From positions 1 through 51,516 of the forward strand of contig VYEX01000055.1 in the NCBI GenBank assembly GCA_009842675.1: a stretch of DNA of 51,516 nt, given 5' to 3'. The stretch's first letter is position 1. Every line of letters starts with the position of its first letter. The position numbers and the translations under genes are program-made. The notes under the pieces were generated by a model. The model made no database searches, was not told the origin of the DNA, and saw only the letters and a program-made list of their open reading frames with translations. Of this stretch, positions 36,254 to 48,659 are shown one piece after another. The DNA is from Acidimicrobiia bacterium. Its GTDB lineage: Bacteria > Actinomycetota > Acidimicrobiia > Acidimicrobiales > Bin134.

Positions 36254-37777
36254 ATGCACGACACCGGCGAGTGGCAAGCGCTGAGTGCCCACCGAGAGGC
36301 GCTTGAGGGCGTGCATCTGCGGGATCTGTTCGACCGCGACCCGCAGCGGGGCGAGCGGCTGGTGGCCGAGACCGATGGGCTGCTGGTGGACTACTCCAAG
36401 AACCGGCTGACCGACGAGACAGTGGCGATGCTCGCCGCCTTGGCCGACCGGATCGGGCTGCGGCACCGGATTGAGGCCATGCTCGATGGCAAGCCGGTGA
36501 ACACCACCGAAAACCGTCCCGCCTGGCACGCCGCTCTTCGCCGACCGGCCCCGCCCCCTGAAGTTCGACAAGAGCTGAACCACATGGCCGCCTTCGCCAC
36601 CGAAGCCCGCGACGGACGGTGGCAGGCAGTGGTGAACATCGGCATCGGCGGGTCGGACTTGGGGCCGGCCATGGCCACTGCGGCACTAGCGGCCTACGCC
36701 GACCAAGACTTGGAAGTGCGCTTTCTGTCCAACGTGGATGGCGCCCATTTCGGTGCCGCCACCCGGGGCCTGGACCCGGCTCGAACCCTGTTCATCGTGG
36801 TGTCCAAGACGTTCACCACCACCGAGACCCTGGCTAATGCCATCACCGCCCGAGACTGGATCGCTCACGCCGTGGGTGCCGATCAAGCCAGCAGACACTT
36901 CGCCGCCGTCACCGCCAGCCCCGACAAGGCCCAGGACTTCGGCGTCGACGCTGATGCCGTTTTCGCCATGTGGGACTGGGTGGGCGGCCGCTATTCGCTG
37001 GCCTCCGCGGTGGGGCTCAGCCTCATGATCGCCGTCGGCCCCGATGCCTTCGCCGATCTGTTGGCCGGAATGCACCAAATAGACGAGCACTACCGCACCG
37101 CCCCATGGGCTGAGAACCTGCCCGCCCTTTTGGGGCTCATCGGCATCTGGAACCGCAACTTCTGGGACTGGCCCACCTACGGGCTGCTCCCCTACGCCCA
37201 AGAGCTGGCCCTGTTCCCGGCCTACATCCAGCAACTCGACATGGAGAGCAGCGGCAAGTCGGTGCAGGCCGACGGCAGCCCGGTAGGCACCGCCACTGGC
37301 CCAGTGGTGTGGGGCCAGCCGGGCACCAACGGCCAGCACGCCTTCCACCAGCTCTTGCATCAAGGCACGGACATCGTCCCGGTGGACTTCATCGGCTTCT
37401 GCCAACCCAACCACGGGCTGGCTGAACACCACGACCTGCTCATGGCCAACATGTTCGCCCAGGCCGAGGCGCTGGCCTTCGGCGCCCCCGACACCGGCGA
37501 TCCCCACCGGAGCTTCCCCGGCAACCGACCCAGCACCGTGGTCCTCGGCGACCAGCTCACTCCCCGTTCGCTGGGCCAGCTGGTAGCCCTCTACGAGCAC
37601 AAGGTGTTCACCCAAGCCACCGTGTGGGGCATCAACCCGTTCGACCAGTGGGGAGTGGAGCTGGGCAAGACTCTGGCCTCCGGAATCGCCGCCGAGCTCA
37701 CCGGCTCGGCCACCCCCGACCCCAACCGCGACTCCTCCACCCAATCCCTCATCAACCGCTATCTCAGCCGTAGATGA
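36254..37777 (+). CDS. pgi: glucose-6-phosphate isomerase
   Basis: It interconverts glucose-6-phosphate and fructose-6-phosphate. Family blocks are NIGIGGSDLGPAMA (sugar-phosphate site), VVSKTFTTTET, WDWVGGRYSLASAVGLS, and GTNGQHAFHQLLHQG with the catalytic His context. Length from ATG 36254 is 507 aa, a little short of the 545-550 aa E. coli type. I rejected the frame extension to 36134 because it overlaps permease 2 and has no family similarity. It is preceded by a 40-nt gap. Confidence 0.94.
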   Translation: MHDTGEWQALSAHREALEGVHLRDLFDRDPQRGERLVAETDGLLVDYSKNRLTDETVAMLAALADRIGLRHRIEAMLDGKPVNTTENRPAWHAALRRPAPPPEVRQELNHMAAFATEARDGRWQAVVNIGIGGSDLGPAMATAALAAYADQDLEVRFLSNVDGAHFGAATRGLDPARTLFIVVSKTFTTTETLANAITARDWIAHAVGADQASRHFAAVTASPDKAQDFGVDADAVFAMWDWVGGRYSLASAVGLSLMIAVGPDAFADLLAGMHQIDEHYRTAPWAENLPALLGLIGIWNRNFWDWPTYGLLPYAQELALFPAYIQQLDMESSGKSVQADGSPVGTATGPVVWGQPGTNGQHAFHQLLHQGTDIVPVDFIGFCQPNHGLAEHHDLLMANMFAQAEALAFGAPDTGDPHRSFPGNRPSTVVLGDQLTPRSLGQLVALYEHKVFTQATVWGINPFDQWGVELGKTLASGIAAELTGSATPDPNRDSSTQSLINRYLSRR

Positions 37778-37856
37778 AGCACAGAGGCAGCACTGGCTGG
37801 GCGGCCGGCCCACCCACGGCAAAGGGGGTGGTGAACGACATCACGACCGTATAGGG

Positions 37857-38008
37857 TGCTGAGTGGAACTAGAGGGAATTGAACCCTCCCGGCGAGGTGT
37901 CAAGTCTGCACCGGCCCGATCACGGGTAGTCCCGTGAAGGAGGCAGCTCTGCTGTCTCCTTGGGCCGCACCGGGCCTTTTTTAGGGCCCGGTGCGGTCTA
38001 ACTCAGCA
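37857..38008 (+). ncRNA. candidate structured RNA upstream of the TPP riboswitch
   Basis: The 358-bp gap between pgi and thiC holds, before the riboswitch, a 152-nt element closed by TGCTGAGT (37857-37864) and ACTCAGCA (38001-38008). Inside are GAGGG-AATTGAA-CCCTC, CACGGG-TAGT-CCCGTG (37921-37936), AAGGAG(G)CAGC-TCT-GCTG(T)CTCCTT, and a 12-bp GC-rich hairpin with a U-rich loop (about 37965-37996). Two stems form G-U pairs on this strand but A-C mismatches on the other, favouring plus-strand RNA. A TATAGG at 37850 may be its -10 box. It matches no RNA family I know. Confidence 0.45.
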
Positions 38009-38042
38009 TACGTCGAAATATACTGAGAGTGAATAGAAAACC

Positions 38043-40481
<2,439 letters not shown>

Positions 40482-40489
<8 letters not shown>

Positions 40490-41609
40490 CGTGCCCGCTA
40501 GGCCCGACGTCGTAATCGTGGGCGGTGGCATCATCGGCTTGTCAACCGCATGGCAGCTTCGCCAGGAAGGCGTTGAGGTGCTGGTGCTCGACCCCGCGCC
40601 GGGCACCGGGGCGAGTCACGCCGCGGCGGGGATGCTGGCCCCTATCCACGAGGCCTACTGGGGCGAGAGCCATATCCTCCGCCTGAACTTGGCCGCCAGC
40701 AAGGCGTGGCCGGCGTTCGCCGATGAGCTCGGGGTCGACTTTGTGGACTACCGCCGCAACGGAATGCTGATGGCGGCCTACGACGCCGACGACAAGGCGC
40801 TGCTTGACAATCTGGGTGATCTTCACGAACAGGAGGGCCTGCCCGTTGAGCGGCTCCGCCGCCGGGAATGCCGATCCCGTGAGCCGCTGCTCGCCCCCGG
40901 AGTGCGGGGCGGGGTGTACTCTCCGCTCGACCACCAGGTGAATCCCCGTCGAGTGGTGGCCGAGCTGCTGAATCGGGTGCCCACCCTTGCGGTCTCAGCA
41001 ACTGAAGTGACTGGCAACCAGGTGGTGGCCGAAGACGGCCTGGTGATGGCCTGCCAGCAGGTGGTGGTGGCTGCTGGGGCGTGGACCGGACGACTGCTGG
41101 GAGTGCCCATCCGGCCCATAAAGGGGCAGATCCTGCGCTTGAGCGGCCCCGAGGGTTTGTTGCGGCTGCCAGTACGGGGGGTGGTTCGGGGGTCGAGTGT
41201 GTACGCGGTTCCCCGCAGCGACGGCGAAATCGTGGTGGGCGCCACCCAAGAAGAACAGGGCTTCGACACCCGGGTGACCGCGGGCGGCGTCTACGAGCTG
41301 CTCCGAGACGTGTTGGCCCTGCTGCCCGGGCTCAGCGAGATCGACCTGGTGGAAACGTGGGCTGGCCTGCGCCCCGGTGCGCCCGACAACGCTCCAATCA
41401 TCGGGGCCGGTGACGACGGCATCGTGTACGCCACCGGTCACTATCGCAATGGCATTCTCACCGCGCCTATAACCGCGGCTGCGGTATCGGCCCTGGTGCT
41501 AGGCCGCAAACCCCCGGTAGACCTAGCTCCGTTCAGCCCCAACCGTTTCCATACCGATGGCGGCCCTTCTTCCGGGGCCGAACAGCCCCTCAGCGGAGTC
41601 CCAGGATGA
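40482..41609 (+). CDS. thiO: glycine oxidase ThiO
   Basis: This FAD enzyme oxidises glycine with O2 to the imine needed for thiazole formation, the aerobic alternative to ThiH. The Rossmann loop VIVGGGIIGLSTAWQL is near the N-terminus. VVVAAGAWTG, IKGQILRL, VVGATQEEQGFDTRVT and WAGLRPGAPDNAPIIG fit the DAO-fold family. The C-terminal YATGHYRNGILTAPITA is diagnostic of ThiO. GTG 40482 overlaps thiE; GTG 40491 is an alternative start. Length is 375 aa. Its presence implies growth with oxygen. Confidence 0.93.
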
Positions 41610-41619
41610 GTGGGCCAGC

Positions 41620-41808
41620 ATGATCGTTACCGTCAACGGCGAGAGCCGCGACGTGCCGGCCAACAGCACCGTAGGCACACTGGCCCCCAACAAGCGGGGG
41701 GTGGCGGTGGCCGTCAACCGAGAGATCGTTCCCCGCAGCCGGTGGGGCGAGTCGCGGTTGACCGAGGGCGACCGAGTCGAGATCCTCGAAGCGGCCCAGG
41801 GAGGATAG
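41620..41808 (+). CDS. thiS: sulfur carrier protein ThiS
   Basis: ThiS is a ubiquitin-like carrier whose C-terminal Gly-Gly becomes a thiocarboxylate that supplies sulfur to the thiazole. The C-terminus ends EAAQGG and the core RGVAVAVNREIVPRS is typical. It is 62 aa from ATG 41620, and the stretch after STVGTL is shorter than usual for the helix region. It sits between thiO and thiG, as expected, though the activating enzyme ThiF is not in this window. The frame continues upstream over thiO but is not coding there. Confidence 0.9.
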   Translation: MIVTVNGESRDVPANSTVGTLAPNKRGVAVAVNREIVPRSRWGESRLTEGDRVEILEAAQGG

Positions 41809-41844
41809 ATGGGCGACTTCGACCCCCTGGAACAGGAGATCTAA
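41809..41844 (+). CDS. 11-codon micro-ORF between thiS and thiG
   Basis: ATG 41809 starts 11 sense codons (MGDFDPLEQEI) followed by TAA, which directly abuts ATG 41845 of thiG. It is preceded by GGGAGGA at 41798-41804, which overlaps the end of thiS and its stop. Its last codons contain CAGGAG, a ribosome site for thiG. The first three residues, MGD, are identical to the start of ThiG, suggesting a duplicated initiation region. Whether it is translated is unknown; a translation-coupling role is inferred. Confidence 0.4.
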   Translation: MGDFDPLEQEI

Positions 41845-43173
<1,329 letters not shown>

Positions 43174-43177
<4 letters not shown>

Positions 43178-43941
43178 ATCCTCCCGTGGCGCTGAGCGTG
43201 GCCGGGTCTGATCCGTCCGGCGGCGCCGGAGTGGCCGCCGACCTGACTACATTCGCGGCGCTGGGAGTACACGGGACTGCGGTGATCACCGCAGTCACCG
43301 CTCAGAACACGGCGGGCGTGCAGGGAATACACCCCATCCCGGCCGACTTCGTGGCCCAACAGCTCGACTCGGTGCTCGACGATCTTCCGGTGGCCGCAGT
43401 CAAGACCGGGATGCTGGCCAACCGGGACGTCATCGCCGTGGTAGGCGAATACGCGGCGGCTGGACGGCTGCCCAACCTGGTGGTCGACCCGGTGATGGTG
43501 TCGTCTACCGGTGCCCGGCTGCTGGACGCCGGGGCGGAGGCCCACTACGTGGAGTTGCTTAGAAATGCCACCGTCGCCACGCCCAATGGCCGGGAGGCCG
43601 CAGTGCTCCAGGAAGTGGCCGGATTGGACGATTTTGGCGATCTGGGCGCCCTTTGCCCCGGATGGATGGTGGTGACTGGGGAGGCCACCGCCACCGATCG
43701 GGTACACCACGGCGGCGACTGGAGGGAGTTGGCCGGCGAGGTAGTGGAAACGGCCAACGACCACGGGACGGGGTGTACCTTCTCGTCAGCGGTTGCAGCA
43801 GGCTTGGCCGCGGGCCAAGAGCCGATGGAAGCGATCGCGACGGCTAAGGGGTTTGCGCGACAGTGCATTGTGCGGTCGGCCGACTGGGATTTGGGCACTG
43901 GTCGAGGACCAGTGGCGCACCTTATGGAGCCAGAGTTATGA
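43174..43941 (+). CDS. thiD: hydroxymethylpyrimidine (phosphate) kinase ThiD
   Basis: ThiD phosphorylates HMP and HMP-P to HMP-PP, the substrate of ThiE. The ribokinase-fold motifs are SVAGSDPSGGAGVAADL, AVKTGMLA, VVDPVMVSSTGARLL and the anion-hole NDHGTGCTFSSAVAAGLA. ATG 43174 gives 255 aa and overlaps the preceding stop (ATGA). It is the last gene of the operon. Its 3' end overlaps the convergent methyltransferase gene by 20 nt. Confidence 0.95.
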
Positions 43942-44590
43942 GCGTCAGCCCGTCGGCAATGGGGAGCATGACTTGGGCAGTACGGGGGTCTGCCACTACG
44001 GAGGCGTTGAATTCTCGAATATTGGCGGTGTCGGGGTTCTCTTCGAGGTCGGCATCAGGATCGGCCACCCGACCACCCCACAGCACGTTGTCCACCAAGA
44101 TGATGCCCTTGGGGCTGAGGCGGCGCACGATTTCCTCGTAGTAGGTCTTGTAAGACCGCTTGTCGGCGTCGATGAACGCCAAATCGATGGGCGGGTCATT
44201 GGGTAGAGCGGCCAGAGTCTCGGCGGCGGGGGCGATCACCACCTCGATCCGGTCGGCCACCCCGGCCCGCTCCCAATACGGCCGCCCAACGCTTACCCAC
44301 TCGTCGCTCACATCACAGCACAGCAGCCGCCCGCCGGGAGCCAGCCCCCGGGCGATGGACAGAGCCGAGAAGCCGGTGAAGGTGCCCACCTCCACCGCGA
44401 ATCGCACGTCGAGCAGGCGGGTGAGCATGGTCATGAAGGCGGCCTGCTCGGGAGCTACCTGCATACCGGAGATGCGGCCCATCTCGGCAGTGACGTCGAT
44501 TAGCTCCAGTGCTATGGGGTCGATGCCCGCGCCGTGGGCCACCAGGTACTCCTGCACGTTGGCGCTGAGGCCGATGCTCTTGGGGTTCAC
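43922..44590 (-). CDS. SAM-dependent O-methyltransferase (class I, CCoAOMT-like)
   Basis: This 222-aa enzyme resembles the catechol/caffeoyl-CoA O-methyltransferase family (MdmC-like). Motifs are AVEVGTFTGFSALSIARGL (SAM loop), LLCCDVSDEWV, IDLAFIDADKRSYKTYYEE (metal and base Asp/Lys) and GIILVDNVLWGGRV. The start GTG 44590 overlaps the PPOX gene stop by 1 nt. The C-terminus overlaps thiD antiparallel. Substrate unknown; it is the tail of the hem-helD minus-strand run. Confidence 0.9.
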   Translation of the reverse strand: MNPKSIGLSANVQEYLVAHGAGIDPIALELIDVTAEMGRISGMQVAPEQAAFMTMLTRLLDVRFAVEVGTFTGFSALSIARGLAPGGRLLCCDVSDEWVSVGRPYWERAGVADRIEVVIAPAAETLAALPNDPPIDLAFIDADKRSYKTYYEEIVRRLSPKGIILVDNVLWGGRVADPDADLEENPDTANIREFNASVVADPRTAQVMLPIADGLTLITLAP

Positions 44591-44988
44591 TAGGCACGCC
44601 CCAACACGGAGTCCACCTCGATGATGATTGCCCGGCGGTCGGCGCCCCGGTCTTTGGCCGGGCTGTATCGCTGGCCGTATCGGGCCACGGCTTCGGTGCA
44701 CTGCTCGGGATCGGCGGTGACGACGGCGAATCCCTCCAAGGTGACCCATCTGCCTCCCTCAACCTGGCACAGCGCGGCCCGCCCGCCTCCCGATGCCTCC
44801 AACAAGCTCACCTTCTTTGCCCCTGACCAGGTGATGATGCGGGCAGTGGCGGTTTCGGGATCCCAGGTGAACCCCACCGGAGTCACATGGGGGGTGCCGT
44901 CAGGACGCAGCACGGTAAGCGATGCCAAGTGGCGATCCCGGAGGAAGCTGTTCATCTCGTCGGTGAGGCTGTGGGGATTGTGGGCCAT
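44590..44988 (-). CDS. PPOX-class F420-dependent oxidoreductase-like protein
   Basis: This 132-aa split-barrel flavin or F420-binding protein reads RDRHLASLTVLRPDGTPHVTPVGFTWDPETATARIITW. This pattern is typical of the actinobacterial PPOX-class F420 family, which includes reductases of diverse substrates. Binding of F420 rather than FMN is inferred from family resemblance. ATG 44988 is close to the helD stop (44993), and the downstream methyltransferase overlaps it by 1 nt. Confidence 0.83.
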   Translation of the reverse strand: MAHNPHSLTDEMNSFLRDRHLASLTVLRPDGTPHVTPVGFTWDPETATARIITWSGAKKVSLLEASGGGRAALCQVEGGRWVTLEGFAVVTADPEQCTEAVARYGQRYSPAKDRGADRRAIIIEVDSVLGRA

Positions 44989-44992
44989 CGCC

Positions 44993-47149
44993 TCACTCCT
45001 TATCGGGAATCAGGGGCTCGGGCAGCGGCCGGGCGTGGACCACAACCAAGCGCTGGGTGGCTCGGGTCATGGCCACATAGAGGGCTCGCATACCCTTGGG
45101 GAGCTTCTCGCAGATGTCGGCCGGCTCCACGACAACCGCGGTGTCCACCTCTAGTCCTTTTACCAATTCCACCGGGACAATCGTCACTTGCGACTCCAAG
45201 CCCCGCTCATAGACCAGACCGTGGTCAACCTCGGCGTCGGTCAGTGCGTCAGAGATGGCCTCCACCGCGGTGGCGTGGCAGATCACCGCCAGGTTGCCGT
45301 TGCCCAGCGCCCCCAACTCGGTATGCACTTCTTGGGCAACAACGGAAAGCAGGCTGTTGTGGCTGGAATCACGGCCCTGTCCGTTTCCCGAAGCCGCCGC
45401 TTGATGGCCGAGGATGGGTACGAATCGGGGGGGCCGACCCTCGGTGCGGATCGACCGGGGTGGGACGAGGCCGGGAATGGCCGCGTCAAGCACCCGAGAC
45501 GCCACCTCCATTATCGGCTCGGGTAGGCGATAGCCGATGGACAACTCGGCAAAGCGGGTATCGACGTTTCTGGGGAGATGTTCGACGACGCTGTCCCAGG
45601 AGTCATGCCCCCACGCCGAGGTGGCCTGAGCGATGTCGCCCACCACGGTAATCGAACCGTTGAGCGAGCGGCGGCTGATCATTCGGAGTTGCATGGGCGA
45701 GAGATCTTGGGCCTCGTCCACCACGATGTGGCCGTAGGTGCGAATCACGTCGGCCAGCTTGTGGCCGGGACGGGGACCCAGCAGGGCCAGCGCCTCATCG
45801 AGGAGGGGGGCGTCGTCGGCTGTCCACACCACTTCGGAGGCGTGGGCGGCTCGGGAGCGATAAAGCAGTTCGGTTTCCTCGTAGGTGAGCACGGACCCTG
45901 CCGCAGACCGGAGCAAGGCCGTTGAGCCGAACAAGTCGTGGAGGAAGTGAGCCGGGGTGAGCACTGGCCACATCCACTCCAGGGCCTCACGCAGCTCTAG
46001 GCTGCCGTGAAGCCTCTCGCGCACCGTTTCGACATCGGGACCCGGACTGTTGGAGCGCGATCCGCTGTCGGCTAAGTGCTGGTACATCTGCTCTTCTACG
46101 AATCGGCGAGCCCGGTTGTGGGTGCGGAATCGCTTGCGAGCCTGGCGCACAATCTCTTCGCTCTGTTCGACGGTGAGCCGGAGCCGGCGCAGGCCAAATC
46201 CCACCGTCACGTCGGAGCGCAACGGGCGCTGGCGGTCCCGGCGGGCTCGGCGCAAAAACGTAATCATGCGCAAATCACCCTTGATGCGAGACACCCGGGA
46301 GTCGTCGAGCCCCTTTACTCGAGTGCCGGGCAGCAGGTCGGCCAGCATCGACACCTCCACACCGGCCTCGCCCAGCGACGGCAACACCTGCTCGATGTAG
46401 GTGAGGAACAGGCGGTTGGGGCCGAGCACCAGCATTCCCTGCCCTTCGAGGGGGAAGCGGTGGGTATAGAGCAAGTAGGCGGCTCGGTGGAGGGCAGCCA
46501 CCGTCTTGCCGGTGCCGGGACCGCCCTGTACCACCAGCACACCGGAAAGCGGCGAGCGGATGATGGCGTCCTGCTCCGCCTGGATGGTGGCGGCGGCGTC
46601 GGCAAGGCGACCAGTGCGCCCGGCCTCCAGTCCGGCTCGCAGCGTGGCCTCCCCGATTAATGGCAACCGACCTCGACCGTTGGTCTCGCCGAAGTACTCG
46701 TCTTCAACTCCCAGGAGCTCCCGGCCTCTGGTGACAAAATGACGGCGCCGAGACAGGCCCATAGGGTCGCTGCCGGTGGCGCGATAAAACGCCTCGGCAG
46801 CCGGGGCCCGCCAATCGATGGTCACCGGCTCCTGGTCGTCATCCCACACCGCCACTCGGCCCACATAGAGCTGGTCGCCGCCCGGGATACCGCCTTGGTC
46901 GCCGCCCTTGTCTTGATCATCGCTCCAGTCGAGGCGCCCAAAGACCAGCGAGGAGTCACCAATATCAAGGGCGCTGAGGCGGTTGCTGATGGAGTCCCAG
47001 ATGATTTCCCGCTCGTATCGAGCCTGGTGAGTGCCGCCTGCGCCCACCTCCACCATGTCTTGCAGCGACAAGGCTCGTTCCCGAGCTGTTTCGAGGGCTT
47101 GGTGGGCCCGATCGATGTAGGACTGCTCCGCGGTGTGATCGGGATGAAT
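44993..47149 (-). CDS. HelD/HelR-like RNA polymerase recycling ATPase (putative ATT start)
   Basis: This UvrD/Rep-like superfamily 1 ATPase is of the HelD group, which pulls stalled RNA polymerase off DNA; actinobacterial HelR also protects from rifamycins. Motifs are VVQGGPGTGKTVAALHRAAYLL (Walker A), VVDEAQDLSPMQ, VGDIAQAT, LVKGLEVDTAVVV and LYVAMTRATQRL. The first canonical start, TTG 47071, would remove HTAEQSYIDRAHQALETARERA, which resembles the HelD N-terminal coiled coil. ATT 47149, spaced 7 nt from an AGGAG, would include it and give 718 aa. No ATG/GTG/TTG exists upstream in frame. Confidence 0.85.
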   Translation of the reverse strand: MHPDHTAEQSYIDRAHQALETARERALSLQDMVEVGAGGTHQARYEREIIWDSISNRLSALDIGDSSLVFGRLDWSDDQDKGGDQGGIPGGDQLYVGRVAVWDDDQEPVTIDWRAPAAEAFYRATGSDPMGLSRRRHFVTRGRELLGVEDEYFGETNGRGRLPLIGEATLRAGLEAGRTGRLADAAATIQAEQDAIIRSPLSGVLVVQGGPGTGKTVAALHRAAYLLYTHRFPLEGQGMLVLGPNRLFLTYIEQVLPSLGEAGVEVSMLADLLPGTRVKGLDDSRVSRIKGDLRMITFLRRARRDRQRPLRSDVTVGFGLRRLRLTVEQSEEIVRQARKRFRTHNRARRFVEEQMYQHLADSGSRSNSPGPDVETVRERLHGSLELREALEWMWPVLTPAHFLHDLFGSTALLRSAAGSVLTYEETELLYRSRAAHASEVVWTADDAPLLDEALALLGPRPGHKLADVIRTYGHIVVDEAQDLSPMQLRMISRRSLNGSITVVGDIAQATSAWGHDSWDSVVEHLPRNVDTRFAELSIGYRLPEPIMEVASRVLDAAIPGLVPPRSIRTEGRPPRFVPILGHQAAASGNGQGRDSSHNSLLSVVAQEVHTELGALGNGNLAVICHATAVEAISDALTDAEVDHGLVYERGLESQVTIVPVELVKGLEVDTAVVVEPADICEKLPKGMRALYVAMTRATQRLVVVHARPLPEPLIPDKE

Positions 47150-47177
47150 CGGGATGCTCCTCAGAGTGAGCGCAAAA

Positions 47178-48659
47178 TCAGTGAACGTTCAAGTCTAGTA
47201 CATGTGCCCGATGGCGAGTTGCCCAGGCGGCTAGGAGGGCAGCGAGGGCGAGGGCGATCATGGGCCAGGGGCCGGCGCGGGTAGCGAGAGATTGGCCGGT
47301 GCGGAGCTCGATTTCGGTTTGGATGACTTTGCGCTCTGAGACGCCGGTGCGCTGGTAAACGTTGCCGTCGGGGTCGACGAAGGCGCTGAACCCGGTGGGG
47401 GCGGATTGCACCACCCAGCGGCCAGTCTCCAGAGCCCGCAGGCGGGAGCTGGCGATTTGCTGGGTCTGCACGATGGTGAGCCAGTAGCTGGCTCCGTTGG
47501 TGGGGTTCAACAGCACCTCACCGCCGTTGCCGATGGCATCGCGAGCCCGGTCTTCGAAAAAGATCTCCCAGCTAATGGACACCCCGAGGCGGCCTACGGG
47601 TGTGTCCACCACCGCGGGAGTGTCGCCCCGACGCATGTCCCGGGCCGGCAGGTAGTCGGGGGCCAGCGGCTCGATAAGCGACCGCAGTGGCACGTATTCC
47701 CCGAACGGCACCAGCCTTACCTTGTCGTATCGGTCCACCAGGGTTCCGTCGGGAGCGAACACCGCGGCGAAGTTGGCCGCCTCAGTAGTCGACACGTCTT
47801 CGACCACCCCAGCCACAAGCGTGGCATCCAGTTCCCGGGCCAACTCCTCCAGCCTAAGCCGCTCCTCGCTGTTGACGAATAGCCCGTGTACGTCCACCAC
47901 GTCTTCGGGCCACACCACCAAGTCCACCGGCTTCTGCACCAGTTGGCTGGCTTCGAGATGGCGTTCGAACACCACGCCGGGCACAGTGTTGGCCGCCCTG
48001 GTCCGCTGCGGTCCGCCCCCCTGCACGATGGCCACGTCGATGGTGCCATTCGCCGAGCCCCGAGGGGCCAACGCCGCCCATCCCCAAAACCCCAACACCA
48101 CCGCGGCCAGAGCTAGAGCGACTTGCCACCGACGATCCAGCGCGGCGGCCAACACCATGGCAAAGGCCGTGCACACTCCCACCAGCAGCAACGGACCGAG
48201 CACTCTCACGGTGGTGGCCCATGGGGTGTCGACCTGGCTCATGGGCAGGGTGGCCAGCGGCACCCCGCCGAACGGCCAGCGCCACCGGATTGCTCCGGCC
48301 AGCACGAACAGGCCGGGCAACGCCACCCACCGACTGCGCCCCGGAGGACAGACTGCGCCAGCCAGGCCATAGAGCGCGGAGAAAACCATGCACACCGCCA
48401 GATAGCCGGGCAGGGTGAAGTCCACCATCCAGAAGGTGGCCGGGAAAAGCCAGCCGGCCCCGAAGCCGAATCCCCGCCACGCCCGGGCCCAAACCGGCTG
48501 GTCGGCAATCAGGCGCTCGAAGGCCACCAGCCCGACCAGAGCCAGCGGCCACCACCCCCAAGGGGGCATCGATATCGCCACAAGCCCGCCTGCTGCCAAT
48601 GAGCCCGCCGCCGCCCACCCGCTGGTACGGATCCATAGCGCCAACTTCGGGCTGCTCAT
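47178..48659 (-). CDS. lnt: apolipoprotein N-acyltransferase Lnt with Ser at the nucleophile position
   Basis: Lnt adds the third acyl chain to lipoproteins in the membrane. The N-terminal part has several membrane helices, and the C-terminal part is a nitrilase-fold domain. The catalytic Glu (VVWPED, Glu252) and Lys (YDKVRLVPFGEYVP, Lys313) are present. The nucleophile block, usually I-C-Y-E, reads ISWE, so Ser363 stands where Cys is expected (codon AGC at 47571-47573). Length is 493 aa. ATG 48659 overlaps hemY in ATGA. The lipoproteins encoded in this window are possible substrates. Confidence 0.88.
   Translation of the reverse strand: MSSPKLALWIRTSGWAAAGSLAAGGLVAISMPPWGWWPLALVGLVAFERLIADQPVWARAWRGFGFGAGWLFPATFWMVDFTLPGYLAVCMVFSALYGLAGAVCPPGRSRWVALPGLFVLAGAIRWRWPFGGVPLATLPMSQVDTPWATTVRVLGPLLLVGVCTAFAMVLAAALDRRWQVALALAAVVLGFWGWAALAPRGSANGTIDVAIVQGGGPQRTRAANTVPGVVFERHLEASQLVQKPVDLVVWPEDVVDVHGLFVNSEERLRLEELARELDATLVAGVVEDVSTTEAANFAAVFAPDGTLVDRYDKVRLVPFGEYVPLRSLIEPLAPDYLPARDMRRGDTPAVVDTPVGRLGVSISWEIFFEDRARDAIGNGGEVLLNPTNGASYWLTIVQTQQIASSRLRALETGRWVVQSAPTGFSAFVDPDGNVYQRTGVSERKVIQTEIELRTGQSLATRAGPWPMIALALAALLAAWATRHRAHVLDLNVH

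Noticed and set aside
37864..37957. A functional tRNA gene on the minus strand before thiC
   Set aside because: The T-arm and acceptor are convincing, but the D-arm, position 8 and a U33 anticodon loop are missing, and longer versions do not pair at the acceptor.
37962..37996. A normal Rho-independent terminator for pgi
   Set aside because: The U-run is in the loop rather than after the stem, and the stem takes part in a larger closed structure.
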